A stretch of 64,000 nt of DNA, taken from NCBI RefSeq assembly GCF_027887165.1, contig NC_077234.1, positions 251,708,658 to 251,772,657 on the forward strand, in the 5' to 3' direction. This document shows positions 13,618 to 27,585 of the stretch, one piece after another. Numbering within the stretch: position 1 is the stretch's first letter; the number at the start of each line of letters is the position of its first letter. The notes beneath the pieces are model-generated. The model saw nothing but the letters and a program-made list of their open reading frames with translations. It searched no databases and was not told the origin of the DNA. The stretch comes from Monodelphis domestica. Taxonomy: Eukaryota; Chordata; Mammalia; Didelphimorphia; Didelphidae. The position numbers and the translations under genes are program-made.

Positions 13618-16600
13618 CTAAATACCTACAAAACAGATCTATTTCTGCATGCTACATAGGCATCATTCAATCTGTTAAGGTAGCTTAGATGACTTTATAG
13701 ACCTTCCTATTCTTCTAAATATCATTGCAAAATGTCCTTCCTAAAATTAATTGTACGTTGAGTACCCAATGCTACTTTCATTTTATGGGTAGATCTAGAA
13801 TAGAATCAAATGGAACTAGAAATTAAAATTCCGAATTACATTCAGACAGCCATTTCAGGAAGGATTGGAATTTGCAGTGATCTATGCATGTAATCATGGA
13901 TTTATGTATGTAGCGGTTTTACTTCACCAAGACTTAATAGTTTCTTTTATTTCTAATATATAAACATTTCTAATTAAAAGTTAAAGAAAATACAGACAGA
14001 TGATAGAAAGAAAAAGAGAGTGAGAGGAAAGAAGGTGGGATGGAGGAAAGAAGAGAGAGAGAGAGATGAATGTGAACATCTGTATGATCTCATACAGCTA
14101 TAATAAATTAACTGAACTGAACTGGTATTTTTGGTACTGTTTCAATGGCTCATATATTGTAATTGAAATAATCAATCAAAGGAATGTCTATATGACAATA
14201 AAACTTTAATCACATTATTAAAGATGTTCTAATGCAGCAGATTTCTTATAATACTAAAAATAGTATCTGGCATTTATATAGCATCATAGGATTTGAGTCT
14301 TACAACAACTCAATAGGGTAAATATTTTAGGCATTATAATCTAATGTTTATAGAAGAGGAGACAGAGAGACTCGAGGTGGATATGTGGCTTGCCTGTGGT
14401 CAGGAAGGGCATGAAACTAGACTTGAGTCTCTTCTAAGTCCAAAGCTCTCTTCGCTGTACTAGTCCATCTCCAAGCTTACAATTTTAACGTAAGAAGAAG
14501 TAGAGAAATGACTTCGACATTTGGAATACTATAAATCTTGTTACTGACATGGGCTTAATCATCTATTTCCCCTCCACCCAACTGAAATGATCAAGCTGTC
14601 CTCTGACACGTGTCTTATTAGCTTGATGGTAGCTAATTTTAGAGTTCTACAGAAAAATAAAACTTTGTAGCAGATTAGTGTCCATCCAACGTTTATGCCT
14701 CAAAAACTTACCCATCCCTGATTTCAGAGGAGGCTTATTCCAGGTAATCTTTGCTGAACTGACACCAAGACACCCTTGGAACTCCAGAGGGGCAGCCATC
14801 GGCGTAGGGATCGGCTGGTTAGATACATCCCACAGAAAGAGGTTGTCGTAAGTCCCCACAATCTCGCCACAGGAATTCGCGACTTCAACAAAGGTGGATT
14901 TTCCCTTATGTAGCTCTTTGGTGAACACGTGCTGACCTGTGCTCACCGTCACTACTCCACGGCCATGGACAGCAGCTGAGTCGATAGTCTTAGTATAGCC
15001 CCAAACCATCCAGAAAAGCAGAATAGAGGACGTTCGATGACTCAAGCACATAAAATAGTCTCTGAAGTTTGGGATCCACAAAAAATGCATCAATAGAACC
15101 TCTTTTGACAATTGCCTCCATGATGGGCTCTTCTCTTCCAACTGATTCCTTCTGGGGTAGATGGATGCGGTAGACACCATCTGTACTGCCAATAAACAAA
15201 TACCTAAAGAGAAAAGATGCAGAAATCATCTGAATGCTACCATAAACTATGGGTATTTAGAAAAATTTAGAAACATGTGTGTATAAAACATACATATGCA
15301 CACACATGCATATATAATAGGGTTTCCTTTTCTGTACTCACCCATTATAAGGATCTACAAAAATCGTATATGCTTGAAATTCTAAAGTAACTACCACCTC
15401 ATCAAAGCATTTAGTGGAGCTGCACCATAGAATCTGTTGTATAGAAACATAATGGGAAAATCTAATTAACAAAATTATTGTCATCAATTAAGATCACATT
15501 GCCTTAAAATACCCTACTGGTGTGTTTATATTAAACAAAGAAAAACTAAATAAAAATTGTGGTTTTGTGGTCATTTAGACATATAAAATACTATGTTTCG
15601 GGCTTTGCTTGAATCTTCTAATTCCTAGAAAAAAGTAGAGTTGTCATATTTAAGACAGTCAGCTTGACATAACCATTTGCCTCTCTTTTCATTCTCAAAC
15701 CTCCCCCCTGCCATTTCTAATTGAGTGTTAACCAGCTGAAGGAATAGAGCCTGGAGTTGATTGTGGATGGCTATGTAAATAGAATATTGATAGTAAATCT
15801 TTTTTTCTCCTTGGACCTTTGATTTCAAGAATTTCTCTCTACCAATAAAAATAGGTAACTTTTGAAAATAATACTCTTTGAGAGTTCTTTGGTGTACTTA
15901 GAGGTTAAATGATTAGACCCACAAAGTCAGAGGAAGAATTTGAACTCTGAAAAAAGAGCTCCCTGATTCTGAGACTCTTTTATCCATTAAACTACAGAAC
16001 TTCAGTGATGGCCAATTAAAACATTTTTCCTTCAGTAGTCCTAGGGCACTCCTCCCTCTTCTATCCACTCCTATACTTTCTAAGAGGAAAAAGAAGTCTG
16101 ATTGAAATATTTGATTGAGTGATACTCATGCCATTCATTCAGTCAACAAACTGAATGGCAATTCATTCATTCGGTCAGTCAACAAACTTAAGTGCCAATT
16201 AATAAGTCCTAAACTTGAATAAAATGCTTAGCATGGAAATCATAGGGATTGCTTTCATGTCTAAGTATTCTAACAATCTGTTTTCTTTATTGATAATTTT
16301 TAGATAATTAAATAAGAAAAATGTAGAAATAGATTCTTCTACTTAATTCATAAGAAAACCTTTTTTCCCCCACTACATTTAGGAGGAAAATGGCTTAGTT
16401 TACTTATTTTTTCATTGTTTCCGAAGTTATGATAGTAACATTGAAGCCAAATTACATTTCTGCAACTAGAAATATTCCTGCAGAGGAAAATGTCTTTCAT
16501 AATCACCTTTTAGAAACTGGGAAGGGAAGCTTCTTTAGTTACTTTTTTTCCTAATAAATCCTTTTTTAAAAAGACCATTTCCTATGACAGAATTATCATT

Positions 16601-19600
16601 AGAATTTGGGTTCCCATCCAAGATAATATTATCAGAGGACATGATGGGCTACTTCGATTAGAGATGGTTATAAAAACACGTACTGATATACTTTTGCTTT
16701 ATCATTTGGTATCTGATTTCTTATTACAGTACATTGATATGTATAGTTATGCTACTTCTTATGTATTGTTAGATAGCTGAACATTACCCTAATTGTGTTA
16801 AGTCAAAATATAGTTCTGAGGAATAAATTCGCTCTAATTAATTGTAAAAAATGAGTAAACAGGTTTATCGGTTAAAAAGAAGTTAATCTTTCAGAAAGAA
16901 GTCCTATGTCTTCAAAGGACTGCATGACTGAAGAACATTTTAAAAGCCTGCCATACAGGGTTAAGGTCTAAAGGAAGAAAGAGAAAATTTGTCTGGAAAC
17001 ATAGTAACCTAGAACCAATCAGTTTAAGGGGAAGACCTAGCAAGGGTATCACAAACGGAATTTAGAGTCGATGCTTTACTAGTAATTTGGGCACTGGGGT
17101 CAATCACTGCCTTGTACACTCACCAGAATCAGTCATATATACTATTCCTTCAAATTAAGTCTGCAATTTGTGGTGTAAAAATATATAACGCTAAGGAATA
17201 AAATTATTTGAATGAGGAAGAAGGGAGAGAATTAATTACTAGAGGGACTCAAGGGATAGAATCTCAGGTTGAATAATGGGATCTCATATTGAAATCCCAA
17301 ATCTATTGGCTATATCTAACTCACGGGATTTTTGTTTCCTATGGTGTTTCTGACCTACCTGAGAGATTTCAATAAGGTCTTCTCAAATAGCATCAGGATT
17401 ATTACCAATCTAAAGTAGGGGAAAGTTTCACTTTTTTTTCCTCCCTTTAAAGGGGAGGAGGCTATCCAAGAGACTTGGCTCATGTAGGGGGCTAAGATTC
17501 AAGCCATGAATGAGGCTTCCTGTTCTCCTGGGAGCATGAGAGGCCAGCCAGGGAGGAATCAGGCTCTTCAAACTTGGCAGATGCTCTTGTGTCATTCAAG
17601 TCATCACCCCTAGGGGTATATCTATATAGAGAAGAAGAGGAGCAACATATACTTGAATACGGACTGTATCCTTTTGGAGAATATTCTCCACATTACGGCT
17701 AAATAAATCTCCTATTATTGTTAGATTGTCTATTTGTGTTCTAATCTCAAACCTAAAATTCTAGACCAAACTCCATTAAATCTAGCCTATAAACTCAGGG
17801 GACAGAGGAGGGAGGGTTGGAAATAACTTCTTGAGACAAAGTAAATGATGGTAAGAATCCAGAGAGAGAACAGGTTTGTGATTGGCTATGTATATCTAGA
17901 GCCTCCTAGAATTCAAACCTCTACTTCTGTGGACCCCAAAACTCATCTAATGTCCTTCCATTTTTATCTGTTTTGCTAATGTTGTAAAAAAGTAATGTAA
18001 TAATGATGGGATAATAATGGTATTTATCTAGTGTTTTAAGATTTACAAAGTATTTTACAAATATTATCTTGTTTTATCATCACAACAACCTTGGGAGGAA
18101 GGCACTATGACTTTTTCTCATTTTACACATAAGAAAACTGCGGTGAGTAGAGATAAAATGATTTGCCCAGGGTTACACATCTAGAAAATATTTGAAACTA
18201 CGTTTGAACTAAAATCTTCTTGACTACAGATCCTTTACTGCATTTATTATGCCATCTAGCTGTGAAATAAAAAGAAGGAAGGAAGGAAGGAAGGAAGGAA
18301 GGAAGGAAGGAAGGAAGGAAGGAAGGAAGGAAGGAAGGAAGGAAGGAAGGAAGGAAGGAAGGAAGGAAGGAAGGAAGGAGGGAAGGAGGGAGGGAGGGAC
18401 AGAGGGAGGGAGGGAGGAAGGAAGGAAGGAAAGGAGGAAGGGAGGGAGGGAGGGAGAAAGGAAGGAAGGAAAGGAGGAAGGGAGGGAGGGAGGGAGAAAG
18501 GAAGGAAGGAAGGGAGGAAGGAAGGGAGAGAGGGAGAGAGGGAGGGAGAAAGGAAGGAAGGAAGGAAGGAAGGAAGGAAGGAAGGAAGGAAGGAAGGAAG
18601 GAAGAAAGGAATATAGTAAATGTGCTAAAATTGTATTCTCTCTAAATTTCTATTGATAAATATCCCTCAGTCAATTATGACTCTATGATATATGCCCATT
18701 AATAGAAAGTACTAGGAGCTGAAAAATAGTTTGAGGGTCAGAAGCCTGGAGAGAGCAGAAAGTCTATAGATGGATGATATACTTACTGCATTGTCAGGCA
18801 TATCACAGACACTCTAAAATGTCCCCTGAATGAATGGAGAGCAGTAGTTATTGGAAAAAAGCACTGAACTTTGAGTCAAGAGTCCTTGAACTGAGTCCTT
18901 CATTTCTCATTTATTACTGCATGACCCTAGGAAAGTCATTTTATCTTGAGTTTATCTCCGGTCTCCATAAAGCTGACTGTGCCCTGTCTACCTGTAGTTA
19001 TAAGATGATTTGTAAGCTACAAAGTGCTATATTATAAATATGAATGCTGACTAAAATGAGGCTTTCCAGTAGCTGAATACAAAGCTAATTTTACAGATGA
19101 TTTCCAAGATGACTGCTATTCTCTATCTAGGCCAATCTCTTCATTAATACCTTTTCTTTGAAGCCTGCTCCGATACCAACTTTGGAAATAATTGGACCTC
19201 TGGCATACACATTTGTTTATTCCCTTTTCTACTTGCCTGACATTTCCTATTAGAGGCACTCATATACATATTTTATATTTCCTCTGAGAGAGTAAGTTCC
19301 TTGAAGGAAGGGCTATTACCTTAACATTTCTTGGAATCTCCCTCAACAACTAGCACTGTATATTAGGAATTTAATAAATGTGGAGCTGAATAGAATGTGA
19401 TTTTACAGATGAGGAAACAAAGTGAGAAGACAAGGTAACTTCCCTAAGGACACAGAGCTAATTAGTGGCCCTGCTTGAACTGTAATTCAGGTCTTCTGAT
19501 TCTAATTCCAGGACTCTTTCTAACAGCCTACAGTTTCCCCTAGAGTTACCATAGGTCCAGAAACCCCTTCTTAGGATGCATTTCATTTGCATTTTGAAAT

Positions 19601-22600
19601 GTTACAAGTAAAGGACAAGATTTCATAAATCTAAATAAAAAAAAACATTTTTCCTAGAAGTACTTCAACAGAATTCAGATTCACTTTGGGTGTGCCAATA
19701 GGGGATGTGTAATTACTAATTAAATGAATATTTATTACACACCTACTGTTTGCAAGAAGCTACCTTAGGTATGGTGCTTGTCTGGGTAATTCCATTGAAT
19801 TTCATATTTATAAACACTTGTGATGTAGAGCACTGTTAGCAGCGAGGAAGAAAGGCTGAAATAAGATTCAGGTTTTGCTCTCAAAGAACATAGGAGAAAA
19901 CACAATATTTTCTGTTCATGGATTAAAATGCCAAAATAAGAAAAACGATGGTTTGGTTCTGCTGCACTATAGTCTTCCTCCACTTTCTAGTGTTTCTTCT
20001 ATATAGTTGCATAGATATATTTACATATATATGTATATTCCTCAAGTCCATATTTAAGTATGTCAATGCCTTATTAAAATCTTTAGTGACTCTTTATGGC
20101 CTCTAGAATAAAGTACAAACTCTTCTGCTTGGCATTCAAACTCTTCCTTCCCTTGTTCATTCACAAGTAAATGCTATAATGGAGACAGTAAGGGACTTAG
20201 AGTCAAGAAGATGTGAGTTCAAATGTTTTTAGATATTTAATAGCTACATAACCTTGGGCAAATAATTGTATCTCTACCCTCCTCAGTTTTCTTCTGTGTA
20301 AAATGGGAAGAATAATAGTATCTTCCCAATATAAACACAACTTTATACAAAGTACCTACAGCATAAATTGGAGATAATCAATGGTTTATATCAATAAAGC
20401 AGAGAAAAAGCAGATCAACAAATTGGGGATTTTAACCTCCTAATTAAACACCAAATTAGAAATCCTGAAAATCAAAGGAAAGAGTAATAAAATTGAAAAT
20501 TAGAAAACCATTGAGGTAACAATAAAGCAAGGTATTGATTCTATGAAAAAAATGGATGAAATAAATAAGTTATTGATTAATTAGATCAAAACAAGATAGA
20601 ATTAATTTAATAAAATAAGAATGAATGAAACAACAAATGAAGAAAAAAATTAAAGCAATTACTAGGAGTTATTTTGCCCAGTTACATGCCAAAAAATTAG
20701 ATCATCTAAATGAAATAGATGAATATTTAAAGAAAAATAAATTGCCCAGATTAACAGATGAGGAAGTAGAATACTTTTAAAAATCCCATCTCAGAGAAAG
20801 AAATTGAACAAGCCCTCAATGTCCTTCCCAAGAAAAATGCCCCAGGGCTAGATGGATAATCAATGGAAAGGAAAGACAAGATGTTTTTAAGAATCAAGGG
20901 AGGGAACATTTTTAGAGAAAACTCAGAAATATTCTAGGAACTGATGAATAATGAAGTAAAAAAACTAGAAGAACAATATAATCCTAGCAACAAGAATGCA
21001 AAGACCAACAGCTTTGAGAGACCAAAGAAGTGATCAATGAAATGACCAACTATGATACCAGAGGACCAAAGATGAGTCATGATGCCTACTTCTTAACAGA
21101 GACAATGGATTTAAAATATAGAATGAGACAAAAATTTGGGGTATAAATAATGTGAGAATTTGTTTTGTTTTGCTGTATATTTGGGGCAAGGATTTTTTCT
21201 TTGTTCATTTAATTAGGAGGGTGAGAGGAATAAAGATTAAACTTTTATTAATTTAAAAATAAACTTTTAGAAAGAAGGGTGAATAATGAGGAAAGAACAC
21301 TGAATGACATACAGAGTAAATACTGAACCCATATAATAGAACATTAAATGAAAGTCTTCAGAGCACTGGGCACACGGACTATTGTATGGTAAAGTAAGTA
21401 TTAAAGATTTATAATGTGCTCCGTACTTGGGGATAGAAATAGAAAAGCAGCAAAGCCTCTTCGCTCATCCACCTTACATTCTACTTAAAAGAAAAATCTC
21501 ACGTAAATTCTCTCTAGAGGAATTTATAGAATAACATGGATAATACTTTTACAGGAAGAGAAGCTATAGATGGAGTATAAACTGTTTTGGAATACTAAGT
21601 GCCCACATTGATAAGACAAAGCTATGGACTCAGTAAAATATCAGAGGAACTTTCTCAAACCTTCATGAGCTCCTGTGCTATGGAATTCAACTTAGGTTTT
21701 ATTTTTTTACCAGGATTTGCTGTTAGAATTATAAGATTTAAATGTTCTTTACCTGTGACTTCCTACTTTGAACTCTAAAATCTGTCCAACTCCAATGTGT
21801 TTAAATGAGAGAAAGTATCAAGGATAGGTAGCTATTCAAACATGAAGGTTATTTTAATTTTTAATGTTGCAAATGTATATTTATGTAGGTCTTGGGATTT
21901 TTGTTGTTGATATTTAATGGAAACAACATTTTAATATTTTTCCTGGGTTAGAGACGTTTAGATTCAATAATCCCATTTAGCACTTATTTAAATTTAGTTT
22001 CAATTAACATATTCAAACTCAAACAATGTACCACAATCCATTTATCACTAAATAGGAAATTAGGTTGGTCCAGCAAATAGTGAACGAGGCCTGAAGTCAG
22101 GAAGACCTGAGTTCACATGCAGCTTCAGACATTTAGTAGCTGTCCCCCTGGGCATATAACTGAGGTTCTGTTTGGCTCAGTTTCCTTATCTGTAAAATGT
22201 GTATAATAATAGCACCTCTCTCCTAGGGTTGTTGGGAGAATTCAATGAGATCATTTCTGACGTCTACAGTCCAGTGAATGTCTAATCAATGTTGTTTCTT
22301 TCCTTCTTAAGTCTCTAAACCCAAGACAGTCTATGTCGTTGGTCAGGGAAGCTGTGCTCGCATCATGTGTCGACTATCACAAAGAATAAATTATCATTTG
22401 AATAGAACTAAAGAAATTCCATCTGTCGTGCTGCGGAGTTCATAATTTTGAGTGTGCAAGTGTGAGTGTGAGTGTGTGCACACACACATGAATGCATCCA
22501 ACTCAACTTGAACTCTTTGGGAGAAAACCCTAACTAGCCAGTTTGGGGGACGCTGGAGAACGCCTCATTCAGTGTCTCTTTAAGCATCAGGCTCTCCACA

Positions 22601-22889
22601 GCGTTGATGAATTCACGATGTTGATACGATTTCCAATCCGCCCGTGTTTCCGTGTGTAAAGCAGATGGGGTAGAAGAATGCAGCGAAGTTGGGAAGAAAA
22701 CAGACGGAAAATACCTGAGAGCCGACCACAAAGTAGAGCTTCTTGAACACCGAGAGATCTCGCACCTCGGCGTCGCTCCTGTAGAGAAGCTGGGGCTGTG
22801 CAAGGTTGGCTGGAGAATCCCTCCAAATGTGCTGCCCTTCGGCAATAAAGAGCTCATTTTCATGCAGATCAGCGCTTATCCCTGGGGGC

Positions 22890-22946
<57 letters not shown>

Positions 22947-25900
22947 CACACCCCGCTGGAGTTACTCCAAGTTCAACAGCGCCTCTTCCTTGTCAAAAGT
23001 GGACAGAAAATTAACTAATTAAATTAACCGCTTCCAAGCTGAAGGCAGGTAAGAGACAGATCATTGTAAGACCTGCTTTATACAGTCCCTTACTGCTCTT
23101 ATACAGGCTGTGGTCAAAGTCAGAAATGGGAGGAGGGAAGCCAACGGGGGAGCCCTGGAGTCGACCCAGAGAGAAGAGATCGCTTTGACGGTGACCCCCT
23201 GCCCTCCCCAGCGCTGCTGCCTCACTCGGTCTTCTTTGGGGTACACATTCTTGTCCTTCAAGGTCACCATTTCGAAGTACAACATCAGTTGAGATTTCTG
23301 ACATTTTAAACATTGTTATGATTATTTTCAGTCATTTCCTATTGGGTTTGTTTACTATAAATGAGGTCTCATAAGAGTGTGGAATCAGAATATGGAACAA
23401 ACCATAACCTTCATTACACAAAGACCTACTGTGGGAAAGGATCCAGATAAAAGATGTATTCGATTTATGCATGTATCCATTTTCAATATTGACTTTGATG
23501 TAAAATCTGCCCATCGCGGGTCTACCACAAAACTAACATGCAGACATTCCTCAGGTACAAGAAAGAAATGACTGTGATGCAGACAAAATGTGCCAAGAGT
23601 ACGAAGCTGAGGAGTCCTTCTGCTCTCATGAGCAAGCATGTCAAAGCTTTCCGATGGCGCAACTCTGTAATAAAGATCAGGAAATGCTCCGTACCAGAGA
23701 TGCGCTCTTTGATCCGTGGTACGTTCACACACAACGTTTCTTCCATGGATCCAGGTTCACTTTGGTAGAGATGAGTTTTGTCTGACAACCACAAGGTAGG
23801 ATTCGTAAATCGTCCTATGGGGGAAGGAGAAATGGAAAACATAAAAACGCAACCTGACTATTAGCTAATTATATATAACAACAAATCCAACAGGAAGTGT
23901 TTCCCTGCCCCCAGGGTTTACCTCTGTTTGGCTGTGTAGTGATGTTTGTGATGGCTATTGGCCCAATTCCATCCGCATTTCTTGCAGCTACTGAAAAACT
24001 AAGTGTTCACAGTTATTTTTTTAGTGATAAAAGCAAGAAAAGAAGCCAAAACAGTGGGTATTTTGTAAGGACTGTAACCAAATGTTTCTTTAAGGGTTCT
24101 TTATTATCACAGGCACCCCAGATGGGAGAGAGCTATTAAGATTAGTTATTTCATCTCCTTATCAGGGTAAAACCCTACACGGAACATTAGCTATTCGGCT
24201 GGCTCTCTAATCAGAACACTTAAGTGCTTTTTAAGACTGAGAAGAGTGGATGCCTTTCCAATATCTAAAATGCTCAACACTTACAGTTCTAACATGCTAG
24301 CTTGCCCCCTGCTCTGGCTACCCCTCAGACAGTCTTCACACTGGCCAACAGGTAGCCTGAAGTCTCAAAACCGCAAACCTCTTTGAGTTGGGTGAATGAT
24401 GAACGTATCACACATTGCAGGGCAACTTCAACATCTCCAGCAGACAATTGTTCAATGTATCATGACGTTGGCCAAGATGAATGCAAATACTTTTTCTGGG
24501 CTCTGTCATCCGGTGTCTGAATTTGGGAATGACTAAAGATGGATGATATTTGCCAGAAGGGCAATATCTTCAATAGAAGTCCGTCGTATTGCCAGGGATT
24601 TTTGCTCATTATTGGTGGGCAGGGGCAGGGGTAGTGAGAGTGAAGTGAATGGACTAGAGAAGTTCCTTTCCAAATCCAAGATGGCGCTGGAGAGATGAAA
24701 AAATTAGTCAAGGGTATTCTACCCTATCCTCACTTCTTTTCTGAACAATAAGAATTATTCCTTGAGACCTTACAAAAGATTTTTAGATAAACCTCTCTAA
24801 ATACAATTAAGTAGTCAGCGAGCCTACAAGGGAAGTAGGAACTAAAATGTTATTTTTGGTCTGTGACAAAACATAAAATAATTGTTTAAATCAATAGAAG
24901 AGGAACTTCTAGTACAAGTTATGTAATTTATTGCTTGAATTCCAAATGTTATTTGGTTACTTTTTCGATAAACATTTATTAGAATATCAGAGCTTAGAGT
25001 GCCCTTAGAAATAACCTATTTAAAACCTTCCCTAGTCAAGTAAGAAAATTAAGGCCTAAAGAGACCAAGTCAATGTGCCCAGAAGCAAAGACAGTCCCTG
25101 CCCTCAAGGAATTTACAGTCTAATGGACTCCTCAAAGTCATTCTTCTATTAGTAGTAGCACCACAACTGGAACTCAGTGTCTAACACTCTGCCAGAGTAT
25201 CTCAATATATAGCTTCCAAAATGTCTTCATATATATGATGTCTCCTTATAGAATCACAACCCCGTGAGTTGGGTAGGGTAAAGGATGTACCATCCAACTC
25301 CACTGAATTGATCAAGAACTTTGCGGCTCAGAGTGGTTGGGCAAATAATCCAAGATAAAATTAATGGTTAAACATATGAATGTGGAACCCAGATTACCTG
25401 TCTCTAATCCACCAGGGATACTGCCTAATTTACTGATGAATTTGTTGTTGACCGTGTATAGAATAACTTGAAAAACTTTGCATCGAAGTATTAAAATTGG
25501 TATTACTATTATTTTTAATTTAACACCCCAAAAAGAGGTTTTTAATGAAAACCTAGTAATCATAGTAGATTTTGTTAAAGTACCTTTTATTCTTTGAAGC
25601 ATGCTTCCCACAATGTTGATTTCATTTGCATCTTAAAACACTTCTGTAAAGTAGTAGGAATTATTATCTAAATTTTACATTTGGAGAAATTAAAGTTAGG
25701 AGACATAAAATGATCTGTTGAAATCTCAAAACTAGTGTCAGTGCCAGCCTGGATCCATTCTTCCCACAGAGAATACAGGTCGCACAACTTAGTTACAACA
25801 TACCTGTACACCATATCTGCTTTTGTAAAGAAAATGGTATAGTTCAGTTGGTTCTCATGAACTTCCCTCACAAATGCCTGGTTTTCACTCCAGAGATGAA

Positions 25901-27535
25901 GTACGTAGCCAGTGAGTGGTCCGTTCGTAAATACTGGAGGTCGCCAGCTTACAAAGACTGAGAAAGGACTTGGACTGTCTATCGTAGCAATCACTGGTGC
26001 TCCTGATGGAGCTGAAGAAAGGAGAACAAAAGAAAACAGTCCCTGAAGCATGACATTTTCTAGGTAGACTCTTTTGCCATCAGACATTTTTCTAGGTGAG
26101 TCAACAGATATTTAAAGGATGACTCATCACAGAACAATTATGTTATACTTAGATTTCATCTTTTCACAGAGCTTGAAGCTCCTCTGTTGTGTATCTGTGT
26201 CATGTTTCTGATGCCCGCCATGAGGCACCCTTTCTCCAAGGTCTGGGCACAGTGTTTGCTGGCAAAAGGTCAGACACCTTCCTGTTTCTTCAACCTACAC
26301 TGTGATCTGACGGTGGAGAAAGCCAGGATCTTCTCAAAGATTTATATACACACCTTCAACATAAATACATGCATACACAAAGGGTAACCCTGAGGACTGC
26401 ATAGGATGACTGAAAAAGGAAAATGGAGGCAAGCAGCCAAGCACTGCAGCCCAGCCCCTGCCAGCTTCCCGTGCGGTGCCCTCTTTGAGAAAGACTCACT
26501 ATCCCAGGCTCCTCCACTGCATGATGATTCTCATAAGATAAGCTGGCTTGACATTTTTACAGCAGCACTGATTATAGTGCTGATCTCACTAAATGCTCTT
26601 GTGCTTTCCTGCTCTAGGCTCAGAGAGCTTCCAGAGCTCATCTCCAGTGAGCAATTGCAGCTGGGCTCCTCTGCCCTGAAAGCTGCTGCTTACACTGTGG
26701 AGCATTGGGCTACTGAAATGTAACTGCCTTTGGCAGGCTGTGCTCCACCTTTCACTTCTATTATTGTTATGATTCCCCACATTTTTCTTCACAGCTTTCA
26801 CCGCTTAAACCGAGTCCACCATGGCATGGTTATTGGTCCCAGCACATTTTTTTAAATATACCTGCATCCATATCACATTAGGGACTGAAATGAGCACAGT
26901 TACCTTTTTAAAAATCTTACATGTCTAGACTGAATGACCTTTTCATCTGACTCAGTTGTGTACTTCACTTTGTTGGCTTTTAGCACGAGAACACAGAATA
27001 TTTTGACTCTTTGATACTCACAACATAGAGGTTTTGGTCATATATACAACAGACTATATCAGTGTAGGAAGAGGAATCTCTTAGATTCAAGGAGAATTTA
27101 GAATTTTAGTATAAATGTTTTCCTGAAACATAATAAAAAGGGAATTTATTCAATCATGAATTCATTATTCTACAAAGCATTTTTATTTTCCAAATTATTC
27201 TCATTTTGTTATTTTAACATGTTCATAGCATAGACAGCAAGCAACAAGAAAAGTTCTGACCTTAAGAGCTGGTTGGGCCTGTCTCTTTGGTCTGAAGAAA
27301 ATAGCAGCACCTCTATCCAGAGACTCAGAAAAAAAGCCCCTCCCACTTCCCACGCCAGGAAGGAAGTGCTAGTCACAAGACCAACTGCTTCTCCCACTTG
27401 CCCCTTCCCCCTCCAACTGTCAGTCTTGTCAATTTCTTCTCTCTCTAATATTCCCACTGTTGTTTGTTCCAACACAGTGACAGAAAGCCCAGAACTTGTT
27501 TTTGTTTCCTTGCCACAAAAGATATATTTTATAGC

Positions 27536-27585
<50 letters not shown>

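Larger units (their letters stand above)
11624..14711. other. ROS1 intron between FN3-3 parts
   Basis: Beyond the GC-rich island it holds MIR-like remnants (12.1-12.54, 13.3-13.44 and 14.25-14.47 kb), a T/G homopolymer patch (about 13.10-13.12 kb), a TA microsatellite and a purine-rich stretch near 14.0 kb. No exon for the WTYEVKV part of FN3-3 was recognised by eye. Confidence 0.5.

Noticed and set aside
18249-18656. 135-codon frame rich in Lys, Glu, Gly and Arg
   Set aside because: It is the translation of the GGAA microsatellite, with no gene context.
22613-22951. 112-codon frame starting with Val-Cys repeats
   Set aside because: The start lies in the TG microsatellite; only the part within 22715-22881 is real, as a ROS1 exon with its own acceptor.
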